A stretch of DNA of 64,000 nt from Trichostrongylus colubriformis (lineage: Eukaryota; Nematoda; Chromadorea; Rhabditida; Trichostrongylidae): contig OZ022261.1 of NCBI GenBank assembly GCA_963978905.1, positions 25,107,686-25,171,685 of the forward strand, in the 5' to 3' direction. Positions within the stretch are counted from its first letter, which is position 1. Each line of letters opens with the position of its first letter. The position numbers were made by a program, and so were the translations under genes. The notes under the pieces were generated by a model. That model ran no database searches and had not been told where the DNA came from. It was given only the letters and a program-made list of their open reading frames with translations. Of this stretch, positions 24,714 through 34,445 are shown piece by piece.

Positions 24714-24719
24714 TTTATT
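24714..24719 (-). promoter_or_regulatory. AATAAA polyadenylation signal
   Basis: The minus strand reads AATAAA 10 bp beyond the stop codon of the small membrane-protein gene (24730-25168). Close spacing of stop and poly(A) signal is common in nematodes and supports the gene call. Confidence 0.7.
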
Positions 24720-24729
24720 TGTTTCGAAA

Positions 24730-25168
24730 TTATTCAGCCACAAAACTGATGAAACCCGGCATATGGTGGCCTTTTTCTGCTAACCAGTAATTGGCAATCA
24801 AGCAAAGGGACGTCTGGCACAGGATATTAACCAGTAGGATTATTCGCAAGTTGAAAAACTGTCGAGGAAATTTCGAAAAACGAAGAGAAAGGACAAATTT
24901 CAGACGAACGCTGACGATTCGTGATGTATACGGAATTATTTGAGGAAATACATTTTAAACAAAGCTATTATTACAGTTACAAGAGAATTAAATGCGACCA
25001 GATACTTACGTCCGCAAATACAATTGCCATTGCGTTAACAATGAAAATCAATACGATCAATACTACGAGGCTTTTGGCAAGGCTTAGCGACGTGTGAACA
25101 AGCTCTTCTATTGATTTCTGCTCAATTACGATAGAGAGCGCCAGAGTGAAAGCTATGATAAAGGGCAT
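24730..25168 (-). CDS. Small membrane protein, two exons, unrecognised
   Basis: I do not recognise this gene, but its structure is convincing. Exon 1 (25168-25010) starts MPFIIAFTLALSIVIEQKS and ends at a strong donor (GAC|GTAAGT). Exon 2 (about 24858-24730) begins after tttcctcgacag, stays in phase and ends with TAA. The predicted protein is 95 residues. It has a hydrophobic N-terminus that could be a signal or anchor sequence, a second hydrophobic stretch near residues 33-52 (LVVLIVLIFIVNAMAIVF), a third near 58-74, and a short polar tail. An acceptor-like ATAG lies one base before the ATG, as at spliced-leader sites. A poly(A) signal follows the stop. No cysteine pattern or catalytic motif is evident. 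It could be a nematode-restricted small transmembrane protein. Confidence 0.7.
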
Positions 25169-25185
25169 TCTATGTTATGAAGATA
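25169..25185 (-). promoter_or_regulatory. Candidate trans-splice acceptor
   Basis: The minus strand reads cttcataacatag immediately before A-ATG of the small membrane-protein gene. A splice acceptor with no usable upstream exon, placed against the start codon, is typical of nematode spliced-leader addition. This is inference only. Confidence 0.4.
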
Positions 25186-26615
25186 AGTACATAGATAGAG
25201 CTCCTATCCATTAATTGTTCTCACTTCATAATCACCTTGCTGTCGTCATTTTACTTGGAAACTAATCAATAAGCGGCTGTAAGCAGTATTTTCAGCGAAA
25301 GCTGTGGCAGTTCGGGCAAAATTGCGTTTGACGATGATACAGCTGCATAGGACAAATGGACCGGCCAAATGGTGAAAAATGTCGGAAGAGAACACGTCAC
25401 GTGACACATGAACACTTACTGACTTCTTTTTGATAAAATATTTTCATTAAATCATACACTTGAATGAAATAACAAAAATATAGAAGAACTGGTAGAGGAG
25501 TCAGCAAAATGGCTAGCGTGCATGTTGTTGAGTGGACTAACAGCTGTGGGCTGTTCAAGGAGCCAAATTCGATAAGTGTGATCTACCGATCAGTTCCTTG
25601 ATCAGCGAGCGCTTCGTTTTTCAGTAACGATTGAAATTACCAATTAATGCGTTTGTCAGTATTCTGCATTTGTTTACTCTCTGCGTAATACAATATTCTA
25701 CACTTCTTCCGTATGTAAATACGAAACGAACCGCGAATTTCTCGACCACCCAGGCAGCCACATGCGTTTCGCCATATCCTGATTAAGATCCCGTGAAGAT
25801 CTTTCAAAACGGTAAGAAGAATGATGACTTATGTTTCACTTCGGCTGTTTTCAACGGTTCTGATTTCGATTCAAAAAAAGATTCCGGGTTATCAGAACGC
25901 TCTTCCATGTTGCCTTAGAACTTCATGGAGCCTCCTGAAAACCTCTCTTTGCTCTTTTTGGCTTTTTCTTTTTTATGAGGCGAAGCGTTTGTTGACTCAA
26001 GGCACAAGTCTGATATCGTAGCTTATGTTTGCGGAGGCTTATGATGTCGTGACTCAGTGTGGGCACACCAGTCGCAGCTTTTCTCATACTTCACTTAGTC
26101 TCACCCTACGATAAGCCCTTTCCATGCTCTGCCTCGCAGTTTCTGTCACACTCATTCAAATCAACATGCAACCATTCAATCCGGAATAAAGGCCCATTTC
26201 GAATTTGCGACCAAAAAATCTGAAAACGTTTGCTCAATGCATTTGATGACAATGATTCACTCTAAGCACCAAACATACGACGATGATATCACGTATTTGG
26301 CGCATTCATGATTTGTCTCGCTCAGAATCACCGGTGTCTTCCCGTAACAATAGTTTCCACGCTACAATCGTAAATCATCGCGCCATTCGCGAACGCGGCG
26401 ACCATTGGTCGCGCTATGAATGTGGTTGAATCCGGCTGTCATTTGGCTCGATTTCGTGTCCCATCGCACTCACTCCCACCGAATGTGCACCGAACGTCGC
26501 TGTCATCCTTGAAACTTCGTGGGGGGTGCAAATTGCGCTCTCAAAATATCGCAATTCGCAGACACTCATTTCTTATCACGCACGCACATACCCACACATA
26601 CACACACGACACTGC
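25186..26615. other. No gene recognised
   Basis: The sequence is AT-rich with short frames only. A CA-rich microsatellite-like run (cacgcacatacccacac) lies at 26580-26608. It may hold the promoter of the small membrane-protein gene on its left side. Confidence 0.4.
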
Positions 26616-26969
26616 TTAGCATGTTTGTGGCGTTTTGAGATCGTTATCACTTGGCACACGGGCCATGCCACTCTTCTTCATCGCACAACGACGACATGCA
26701 CACGAATACTGAATCGCATAAAGCGGAGGAAGATAATCGTCATCGTCGTCGTCATGGTGAGCCTTCAAAATATCGATGTTAATGAGATCTAGGCAGAATC
26801 GACCACCGTCGTCAATCTGCCATTTTCCCATTACACATACGGTAGACGAAGTCAATTGCGCGAGCCGAATTCGAGAATCGTAGGTCCGCAAAATCCCGTG
26901 ACTTATTGTCAAGTAAGTCTCATAATTTACGGTCCACACCGTGGGTGGTCTCACGTAACGAACGCATGC
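26616..26969 (-). CDS. Candidate terminal exon, unrecognised protein
   Basis: A 117-codon minus-strand frame begins after a plausible acceptor (gtactgacag near 26970) and runs to TAA at 26616-26618. Its composition looks coding: RPPTVWTVNYETYLTIS, then VCVMGKWQIDDGGRFCLDL, an acidic run (six Asp) and a Cys-containing tail (YSCACRRC). No ATG precedes the conserved-looking part, so it is either the last exon of a longer gene or part of a decayed one. It lies only about 200 bp from the divergent zinc-transporter-like gene. No family is recognised. Confidence 0.45.
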   Translation of the reverse strand, partial: ACVRYVRPPTVWTVNYETYLTISHGILRTYDSRIRLAQLTSSTVCVMGKWQIDDGGRFCLDLINIDILKAHHDDDDDDYLPPLYAIQYSCACRRCAMKKSGMARVPSDNDLKTPQTC

Positions 26970-27165
26970 CTGTCAGTACTGGAATCAACTAAATGGTGAA
27001 TACCAATCATTGTAGCGTTCCCATGATGTTGATCAAATTGATTTTTAACGAATGGTCGATTAAATCGCGCTCTCTTAGAAATGTGTGCACTTTACGTTAA
27101 TGAACACCCATCGCATAATATACAAACATACTTGTATTGTTTATTATTTAGGTTGTCGTACTAGA

Positions 27166-29300
27166 ATGCGACCGTTGTCACAGTCATGGTACTATTGGGC
27201 GATGGTCGCATTGCTTATTGCTCAGGTGAGTCTTTCCATTTCCTATTTCTGTAATTTATTATTTTATTGTGTGTTTCATTGTAATTTTACATTTCAAATG
27301 ATTTTACATTCAATAGGTTTTATTTTTATTTTTCATCTATTTACTATAAAAATCTTTTTCGGACCATGAAGTATATGTTTACACCACACCCCTAAATCAT
27401 ATATTCAGGCCATCAAATTTGGAATCGTTTTAGGTTTTTTTATCTATCAATTACCACATACTAATATGTAATATGCCTATTGCTAACACTTTATTATTAC
27501 TCGTTATCATGGCTCATCACGGATACTCTCTCGGTGACCAATCTCGACCACTTTTTCATCGGTTTGTTCGAATTATTTATTATACTATCTATCAATTTCT
27601 CAGTATTCTTCATTATTATTTTGTCACAAATACTTGGAAATTTTTGTATTCAGCAATCGTTTTACTTTATATCGATTCGATCGTTTAGAATATGCGGTTG
27701 TGTAGCATTTATTGCTGTGCTATTTGTTAACACAACGCATGCTCTAGAATTACTAACTGATTACGCTGAAGATGGTAATCATTCACACTCACATGGTAAT
27801 CCGGATCACGATCATGAAAAGCATGGATACGGTTTCGTTCCCAGTAAGTTACTATAACGAATAAATTCCAAAAAGGTACAGCGCCATACAGTTTCCAATT
27901 TGCAAAATTTTAGAACAGTATGTTATTGTTAGCATATTCGATGTTGCACTGAAATGCCTAGTTTTGGCACTGGGCCATATTCCACCAATGGGTTTACGTC
28001 CTATCTCCCGCTTAGCTCTACATACTCTTAGTCCTACCGTAGTCATTGGTGAGTTTTTATAGTTGCCAGTAGTTATGCTGAGTCGGACCTACGGTGACAA
28101 GCAGCGCGGCGCGGACTCTTTATGTTTTTTTTTGTGAATTTGTTCTTTATGTATTTATTGTGTTTAGGAATGTATATTGCTGGAACAGCCATACCTCCGT
28201 CAATTGGTGAGTCATGGCTGTGGGAACATGTGGATCCTATAGTAGCCGTGATCATGACAATGTTATTTTTCTTACTCATCATTCCAGCCTGTGAGTCATT
28301 CTATTACATCCCCTCAATCATTCTTCTCATCTTATTTTCTTTTAGTTCAAGAAATGATGCCTTACATCTTTGCTGACACTCCAGCGAAGTTCCATGTGGA
28401 ATCGTTTCAAAATGAGATTTCAACAACGGTAACATTTCATCGTCGTTTCATGGCTTTCATCATTTTCCCACAGCCTAAATTTGCCATAGATTTCCTTACT
28501 GTTTTTGATACTTATGTTTCGTTATCCGTAGTGGCGGAAATTTATATTTCACTTTTCAGTTTCCTGATGTCACTTGTACACATATTCACGCTTATCGATT
28601 GTGGCCTGGGAATCTTTTTGAAGCGCTAATTCATTTGAACTTTTTGGTAAGTCCTCTGTGTTTTCATCCGTCATCCGCGGTTACACCTTGCGAAACTACG
28701 ATTGCGATACGATATGTAGCACTAGTGTGCCATCGCTTGTGTCGTCGTACACACTCTTCCTTGAGCTTACTATTTTCTTTCCGCAATGCACAGTCCGTGA
28801 AAGGGTCAGCGTTGAAAGAATATAGCATGTCTGAATGAGAGTGCGCAAGACCACATATCAGATGTCTTTCGAGTACGGTATTTATCACTTTAGGTGGATA
28901 AGTCAAAGCCGAAATGGTCGGATGATGCTGCCGCGCGATATTCTGAAGTTCGTCAAAATGTCGCGAGTGTGTTAACGAGAGCTGGAGCTCAGAAGGTGAT
29001 AAAACTAACCTTACAAACCATGAAGGGCCCGTGTGCGAAGAGTTTGTTAGCTATTCCCAACTGTTGTTCGTACCGTACGTCTCAATTCAAGGTTCGGCGC
29101 CACGGCCGCTCTTTTGTCATTTTTGGAAATATTTCTTCATGAAACTACAACGTTGTCGCTTTGAGGTTGTTGTTGAGCCGAGTTTCCTCGATGCTACAGA
29201 AATCGGACGACCGTGGGTGGGATGCGTTGGCGCGACGTGCTTCCGCCAGGATCGTGGATGCTGCAAAATGGACGACGATAAAGCCGTTGCTCAATGCTGA
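27166..29300 (+). CDS. SLC30/CDF zinc-transporter-like protein (ZnT6-like)
   Basis: This is a multi-pass cation-diffusion-facilitator protein, expected in the early secretory pathway if ZnT6-like. Confident exons: 27166-27225 (MRPLSQSWYYWAMVALLIAQ); 27914-28048 (YVIVSIFDVALKCL...); 28168-28290 (MYIAGTAIPPSIGESWLWEH, then DPIVAVIMTMLFFLLIIP); 28346-28428 (FQEMMPYIFADTPAKFHVES); 28560-28646 (FPDVTCTHIHAYRLWPGNLF); 28894-28995; and 29166-29300 (VVVEPSFLD... to TGA). All join in phase. The C-terminal cytoplasmic domain (HIHAYRLW..., then EALIHLNFL) is the CDF signature. Residues 27419-27843 hold TM2-TM3 and a His-rich loop (HSHSHGNPDHDHEKHG). There the frame of FTLYRFDRLEYAV does not continue into FIAVLFVNTTHALEL. 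Either a small splice event or a one-base gap near 27697-27707 is needed. Exon edges in that part are uncertain. The acceptor just before 27152 may be a spliced-leader site. Confidence 0.8.
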
Positions 29301-30028
29301 TATGCTGCTTGTCAAACGAACGTATCTTTCTCGAGCTTTGAGACTTTCATATCGTGATCGCATTCCAATGACGTGAATGCCAAATTGTTTTGTTTTAGAT
29401 TCCGATCCGATAACGGGTAGTAATTTACGCGTGTAACACACCGCAATACATACGTTTTAAGTTCTTATCCTGAAAAGATTTGTTTGTCAGCTATAATGAT
29501 AATTTTTGTTAGAGCACATTGAATAACTTACCGTAACTATAGTGGTCTAAGTGCAATTAACGACTTCATAGATGTCTTGGAACGCTGATCTCAAATCTTC
29601 ACCTGTACTGAATCGTGAAAAGCACAGACTGCTCTTACACTCTGGCCCCATCTATTGGCGCGTATACTAGCGTGTGTGTATGCGACTGTTTCCTTTAAGA
29701 GTAAAATCGATATGCACTTTCGCGCCCAGCAATGGCTCACAAATCACCTAGAAGTGTGGGAGCAGTTTAATCATGATCAGATGCGCCCGTGTCACCCTAG
29801 TCATCATTTATATCGCAACCGCGCACGTCACATGTCCGCTAAACCCAGCAAGACCGAATCTGTACAATTTTGCAATAGATCATACAGCTGCGCCTACTAC
29901 AATACCTTTCTTTACCTCGTCATAATTGTCTGTTGATGTGATGCTATGCATGTGAGCATTTATGTGTCATATTTATTTCATTTCATTCGAGTCATTACTC
30001 ATCATGTACAGGTATATTATAATAATAA
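29301..30028. other. Intergenic between convergent genes
   Basis: This 0.7 kb separates the stop of the zinc-transporter-like gene (plus) from the last exon of the next gene (minus). It probably contains both 3' UTRs. The minus strand has AATAAA near 29972, about 55 bp past the minus-strand stop. Confidence 0.5.
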
Positions 30029-32585
30029 TTAATGACCACCTGGGCGAGCGCATAAAACAGTGCGATAAATACGCGCTTCAGCGTCGAGCGCAACTGGCAA
30101 GAGATGTACTAAAATACGATTAATAAATTTCACAGTAACCTTCTCCACATGTATATCACAATATTTCATGACTAAGTAAAGATCGGAGCCGTTAGCTTTG
30201 AACAAAAAAATGAAAACAAGAAACTCATGCTCACTACAATCACAGCTCAAGAGAATTGAAACCGCGCAGGGCTGACAAGCCAGATTTTTTGCTAACGAAT
30301 CGTTTCGTACATCACATCCTTCAATTATTATTACATTTCGTACGACAAAAAGAGTCTAGCGTGAACCCTGTAAGTGACAACATGACCTATTGAAATGTAA
30401 TGGGATAATTTCCAAAATCTATTATTATTAGTTGGGACACACACATTATTTGGACAATAAAATCAAGATAATAAATATAACAAGTTGAAGGCGATTCTGT
30501 AAAACTGAGAATGACGACCAGAAGCACAGCGTGAAAGCGGTGCGTGCATTTATGACGGAATTACAAATCACAATACATTGATGGCTGGAAGGTTCAACCA
30601 GAGCCCCAGAATACGGTGAAGATCGGTGATTATCATTGTGGCAAATTTGTATAGCTCTTTGACCGCGCTTGCTTCTACCCAATGGTCAATACGGTGAGAA
30701 CATTTTAACCAATTAACGACGATAAGTGTACATATGACACGAAGCAGCATGTGATCTCATTCGGAGGATGCGGTTGGGTCTAATATTCTCAACCTTGAGA
30801 TTAGTTCGTCACAAAGTAGTTCGCTTGTCGGTGAATCACCGGCGACTATCGCAAATTCGACATGCGACTTTTGTTCTGGAGGCAAAGTAGCACAACCGAT
30901 CTCGACGCCCGTTGATAATGATAAGCGACGCATTTCTAAACATTCATGAATACGAGTGTGAACCGATTTCCAGGATTTCTGCTCCACCCCGGCAGATGTC
31001 ACACTTCCAGGTTGTGCGACTTCGCATGCGGCTTCGCATATCGCAGAATCGAGAGATGGCGGAATCGCATGCAATACCGCGAAATCGCGTGCGAAGTCGC
31101 AGAATCGTGAAGTTTAACAATTTCCTAAGGCTTAAAAAAATGGGCGTTAGCGGGATGACCGTATAGACAGCAATATAGACACTTAGGCCGCGGTCATACT
31201 TTACGTGTCTGCGGCAGGGCGTGGCCGCGTATCTTGCGTCTCCACACAGCCTCGTTGCCTGCGTCATCTCTGCACCCCCCCCCCCCCGTGCCACTCTCTC
31301 TCACAGGCAGCGAGAGAGAGTGGCACGGGGGAGGTGCAGAGATGACGCAGGCAACGAGGCAGTGTGGAGACGCAAGATACGCGGCCACGCCCTGCCGCAG
31401 ACACGTAAAGTATGACCGCGGCCTTAGTAAATTTTAAAGAAATCAACTACTGAAGGCTTAAAAAGGCGCGAAGCGCTAAGTTAGCCAGGTAAGCTTAACT
31501 TCTTTTACATTATCCTTGGAAGCTTCTTTTACAATATTTTTGGAAGTTTTATCTCCTAGAATGAAACTGACCAAAGTGGAACTACAACAAAAGAACAGTA
31601 CCGAAAAGTTCTGATAACTAAACTAAAAGAACTGAAATACTATGCAAAACGTACCCTGGTCCATATATACAACCTCATTCGTCTCCTCGAAGCGAATTTG
31701 CATTTCATTCAAACACTTTTTCAATTCTTGAACTACATCGACCAGAGGGAGAGTGGAGACGAAACTCTGTAATGGGCAAATAGGGGGCAGTGCAAAACAG
31801 TGCAGCAATGCAGAAGTCTAAAAGACTCTCTTGTTTCTACAACTGGGATTTGGAAGGGAACGCTGGTCGTCGAAGACCAAACACTTTTTTGCCAAGGTCT
31901 GCAAGGTTCTGATGCTCCACTATGCTACACCTGTTCTGTGCTGTTCTTAAACACTGAACAGATGTCAGCCTTTGCGATTCTGCAAATACGCATTCGTAGT
32001 CGCAACTTAGCCGAAATGTAGGACCGCGAAATCGCAGAATCGCGATTCCTCACATTTCCATAAACTGTTCTCCTTAGCAAATTCACATTCGTCCCTTGTA
32101 CAGACATATCCCCCCCCCCCAAAAAAAAAAAAAACATGAAAGTGCTAAAGGATACATAAGAACACTAAAAACTGCTTCACACACTTTCACTCTGTCATAC
32201 ATGCTGCAGTCCCTGTCATCCAGTTTGATATTTTGCTCAGGTGAGGACGTCCCTGATTTCGACGTTGAGGCGAACCCAATGACTGTTGCTGGCCGCTGAC
32301 CAAAAACCATTTCGTTCACCTGTAAACAAGAATAACAACCGGTGATAACAAAAAATCTCAGCAAGATATTGGATAACAACCACAACAAAAACATACCTTT
32401 TGCTCGAATAAATTAACTGGATCGAATAAGCTGGAACCTGGTGCTAGACTTCGATTATGTTCGTCCGTAATGGAGATACGAGGACATCCGAACGCTGCTC
32501 CTCGATGATCGAACAAATGCGTGGGTGATCTACTCGCTCTTAAAACAAACTCTCTTATCTGGTGAACAAACTTCTCGATGAACAC
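30029..32585 (-). CDS. Unrecognised multi-exon protein
   Basis: I do not recognise the family. Well-supported exons on the minus strand are 32585-32397 (VFIEKFVHQIREFVLRASR..., 63 codons, in-phase CAG acceptor and GTATGT donor), 32319-32191 (VNEMVFGQRPATVIGF...), 31766-31655 (SFVSTLPLVDVVQELKKCL... to GTACGT) and about 30934-30790 (MRRLSLSTGVEIGCA... then SELLCDELISR). These join without frame breaks. A last exon at about 30195-30029 (NGSDLYLVMKYCDIHVEKVT... to TAA) is likely, as is something between 30750 and 30568 (KELYKFATMIITDLHRILGL), but their junctions are unclear. Helix-rich, Leu/Val/Glu-rich composition suggests a large alpha-helical scaffold protein. Further 5' exons may lie at 32872-32999 and beyond the mariner near 34820-34909. 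A 250-bp fold-back sits in the intron at 31181-31428. Confidence 0.6.
30998..31112. repeat. Degenerate 'gcgaagtcgcagaatcg' short-motif repeat
   Basis: Loose repetition of gcgacttcgcatgcgg, tcgcagaatcg and cgcgaaatcgcg within an intron. The words are partly self-complementary. It is the same family as 1983-2062. Confidence 0.55.
31181..31428. mobile_element. Intact fold-back MITE, AGGCCGCGGTCATACTTT family
   Basis: Two arms of about 115 bp are almost perfect inverted copies: aggccgcggtcatacttt, then gcggcagggcgtggccgcg, then cgttgcctgcgtcatct, and the reverse. A C-run lies just left of the centre. It sits in an intron of the unrecognised minus-strand gene and has ends like the short hairpins at 17645 and 61939. 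Frames reading 'MAAYLASPH...' on both strands are artefacts of the palindrome. Confidence 0.9.
31965..32058. repeat. Degenerate 'tcgcagaatcgcga' short-motif repeat
   Basis: Contains tttgcgattctgcaaatacg and cgcgaaatcgcagaatcgcg in an intron between 32191 and 31766. Same family as 30998-31112. Confidence 0.55.
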
Positions 32586-32871
32586 CTGACATGAAAAAGA
32601 ACAAAATTCCTTGCAAACATTGGACATACTCTGCTATCGCGATAAAAACAGATTTGATAAAGTAATCATGTGCACTACGAAAAATTTCGCAAAGAACCCA
32701 AAGGCCGACGCATTCAATACTGATATTACTATGATAACACCTGACAAGATACATCATCAAAAGATGAAGGATAAATGTTCTACGTACGTTGGACTGCATC
32801 CTTGTGCAGCAATTTGCCCGAGTCGTTGGAACTCCTTTTGCAACGCTTGAATTCCCATCAGGTCGTTACCT

Positions 32872-32999
32872 CCTGAACAATTGAACGAACTGTTTTACTA
32901 TGCCTTCACAAACAATATTCAAGTTTGCAACAATATCTTCACTGATTTTGATATTTTTGATGTTTGATAGCTGCTGATTATCGCCGCAACACGCGATGC
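32872..32999 (-). CDS. Possible 5' exon of the unrecognised gene
   Basis: The minus frame reads LSNIKNIKISEDIVANLNIV then CEGIVKQFVQLF, coding-like in composition and directly upstream of the 32585 exon. A second candidate at about 32848-32790 (MGIQALQKEFQRLGQIAAQG, donor GTACGT) lies between them. Phases do not close cleanly, so one junction is missing. Confidence 0.4.
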
Positions 33000-33010
33000 G
33001 AAAGTTACTA

Positions 33011-33158
33011 TTAAGATGGTGAGTTATGGGCAAAAGCTGAGTTAAGGTGAAAGGTGTGTCGGTAGTGTAATGGATTAGCACATATCCCCGGAAAGGATAA
33101 AGTGCGGGTTCGAGTCCCGTCCGACACCGAAGCTTTTGCCCATAACTCACTATCCTAA
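33011..33158. mobile_element. 148-bp mariner-type MITE enclosing a tRNA-like sequence
   Basis: The ends TTAAGATGGTGAGTTATGGG and CCCATAACTCACTATCCTAA are inverted repeats (about 28 bp, two mismatches, continuing as caaaagct/agcttttg). TA flanks both sides (33009-33010 and 33159-33160). The right TA is also the left target site of the adjoining mariner. The body between the arms is a tRNA-like cloverleaf (33056-33128). Confidence 0.8.
33056..33128 (+). tRNA. tRNA-like cloverleaf, anticodon position GGA (atypical)
   Basis: A full cloverleaf can be drawn. The acceptor stem is GTGTCGG/CCGACAC (7 bp), the D stem GTGT/GCAC with loop AATGGATTA, and the anticodon stem TATCC/GGATA with loop CCGGAAA. 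The variable region is 4 nt, and the T stem GCGGG/CCCGT has loop TTCGAGT. Box B is canonical (ggttcgagtcc). Doubts are that position 33 is C instead of the near-universal U, that GGA would mean serine yet the long variable arm of tRNA-Ser is missing, and that it lies inside a mobile inverted repeat. It is either a recruited tRNA gene or a tRNA-derived transposon cargo. Confidence 0.5.
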
Positions 33159-33160
33159 TA

Positions 33161-34445
33161 TTAGGTCGTTCAGTATGAAATGTCCGTTTTTGAGAGTCAA
33201 CTTCAGTTTATCATATCTCATACAACGCAAATTACAATCAATCAAAATATGATCCTAAGTTATCAACACATCTTTGCCATTTTAAAGGTAACTTATTAAT
33301 TCCATCTCTATAGAAATCTGGGGAGCGAGAGGCAATAAAATCATGAAAGGCACTTTCTACATCATCATAAGAATTGAATAATTTTCCCTGCAAGAAGTGA
33401 TCTAAAGCTTGAAAGAAATGGTAATCTGTAGGTGCTAGGTCGGGAGAGTAAGGAGGATGAACGAGAGTTTCCAAGTCCAAATCCTGTAATTTTAACAAGG
33501 TCGAGTTTGCCACATGTGGCCGAGCGTTGTCCTGCAGTAGGAGCGGTCGGTCTCTGTTAATCATTCTCGGCTGCATAACAGCAAGCTTCTCCATCATTTC
33601 CTCCAGCTGTTGACAGTACGCCTCCGCCGTGATCGCCTGACCAGGTCTCGTAAAGCTGTAGTGAATCACTCCTGCGGAGGACCACCAAACTGATACCATA
33701 GTCTTCCTCTGGTGAGGGTCCGGCTTCGGCGTAGGTTTTGGCGGTTCCGACTTGTCCAACCACTGGTAAGACCGCTTCCTGTTATCGAAGTGGATCCACT
33801 TCTCGTCACATGTGACGAGACGGTGTAAGAAAGGCTCGCTTTTTTGCCTAGAAAGTAAGGAAAGGCAAGCCTCAAGGCGGACCCTCTTCTGACGATCGCT
33901 CAAGTCGTGCGGTACCCAACGGTCCAGCTTCCTACTCTTGCCAATTTGCTTCAAATGAGACGAGATCGTCACCTTACATACTCCAAACTTTGCCGCTAAT
34001 TCTCGAGTACTTTGAGTGGGATCAGCTTCCACTACGGCTTTAAGCTCATCGTTGTTCAGCTTGCACTCGGGCCGTCCTCTCGACTCATTTTGAAGATCGA
34101 AGTCGCCGGATTCAAACTTTGCAAACCATCGACGTACTGTTCGTTCGTTAGGGGCATCCTCTCCAAAGACGACGGTGATATTCCGAACTGCCTGTGCTGC
34201 GGTGCTTCCACGGCGGAACTCGTACTCCAAGACAACACGCAATTTGGACTTGTCCATGTCGTTACAAAAACCTTTCTAAAAAAGTCAGATTCCACGGCAG
34301 CCGGAGGTCCACCGAAGGTAAGAAAGAGGGAGGCTGCACCTTTACCAAAACTCAGTACCAAGGACTGCCGGAGCGTTTTGCCTTAGATACGGACTCTCGA
34401 ACTATGCACTACTGAAAAACGGACATTTCATACTGAACGACCTAA
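33161..34445 (-). mobile_element. Intact mariner transposon (bandit-like)
   Basis: The element is 1285 bp with perfect 31-bp terminal inverted repeats, beginning TTAGGTCGTTCAGTATGAAA and its reverse complement at 34415-34445. TA target duplications flank both ends. It encodes a full-length transposase on the minus strand. Perfect ends plus an unbroken frame point to recent transposition. Confidence 0.95.
33238..34257 (-). CDS. Mariner transposase, 339 aa, complete
   Basis: It catalyses cut-and-paste transposition by binding the element's inverted repeats and cleaving with a DDE/D-type RNase H-fold domain. Residues 1-110 form the paired-type helix-turn-helix DNA-binding region (RTVRRWFAKFESGDFDLQN). 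The linker motif WVPHDLS is at 114-120. The catalytic Asp residues are D151 (CDEKWIHFD), D243 (LLLQDNARPH) and D278 (YSPDLAPTDYHFF); 34 residues separate the last two, giving the mariner DD34D signature. Length is typical (about 340-350). The single ATG frame has no intron and no stop. By memory it resembles the hookworm 'bandit' mariner. All catalytic residues are present, so it may be active. The ORFs on other strands and frames here are shadows. Confidence 0.95.
   Translation of the reverse strand: MDKSKLRVVLEYEFRRGSTAAQAVRNITVVFGEDAPNERTVRRWFAKFESGDFDLQNESRGRPECKLNNDELKAVVEADPTQSTRELAAKFGVCKVTISSHLKQIGKSRKLDRWVPHDLSDRQKRVRLEACLSLLSRQKSEPFLHRLVTCDEKWIHFDNRKRSYQWLDKSEPPKPTPKPDPHQRKTMVSVWWSSAGVIHYSFTRPGQAITAEAYCQQLEEMMEKLAVMQPRMINRDRPLLLQDNARPHVANSTLLKLQDLDLETLVHPPYSPDLAPTDYHFFQALDHFLQGKLFNSYDDVESAFHDFIASRSPDFYRDGINKLPLKWQRCVDNLGSYFD

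Noticed and set aside
31194..31446. Pairs of near-identical 64-codon frames on opposite strands
   Set aside because: They are mirror images created by the fold-back element, not genes.
33056..33128. Calling a standard serine tRNA
   Set aside because: A GGA anticodon would imply tRNA-Ser, but the long variable arm is absent and position 33 is C; kept only as tRNA-like.
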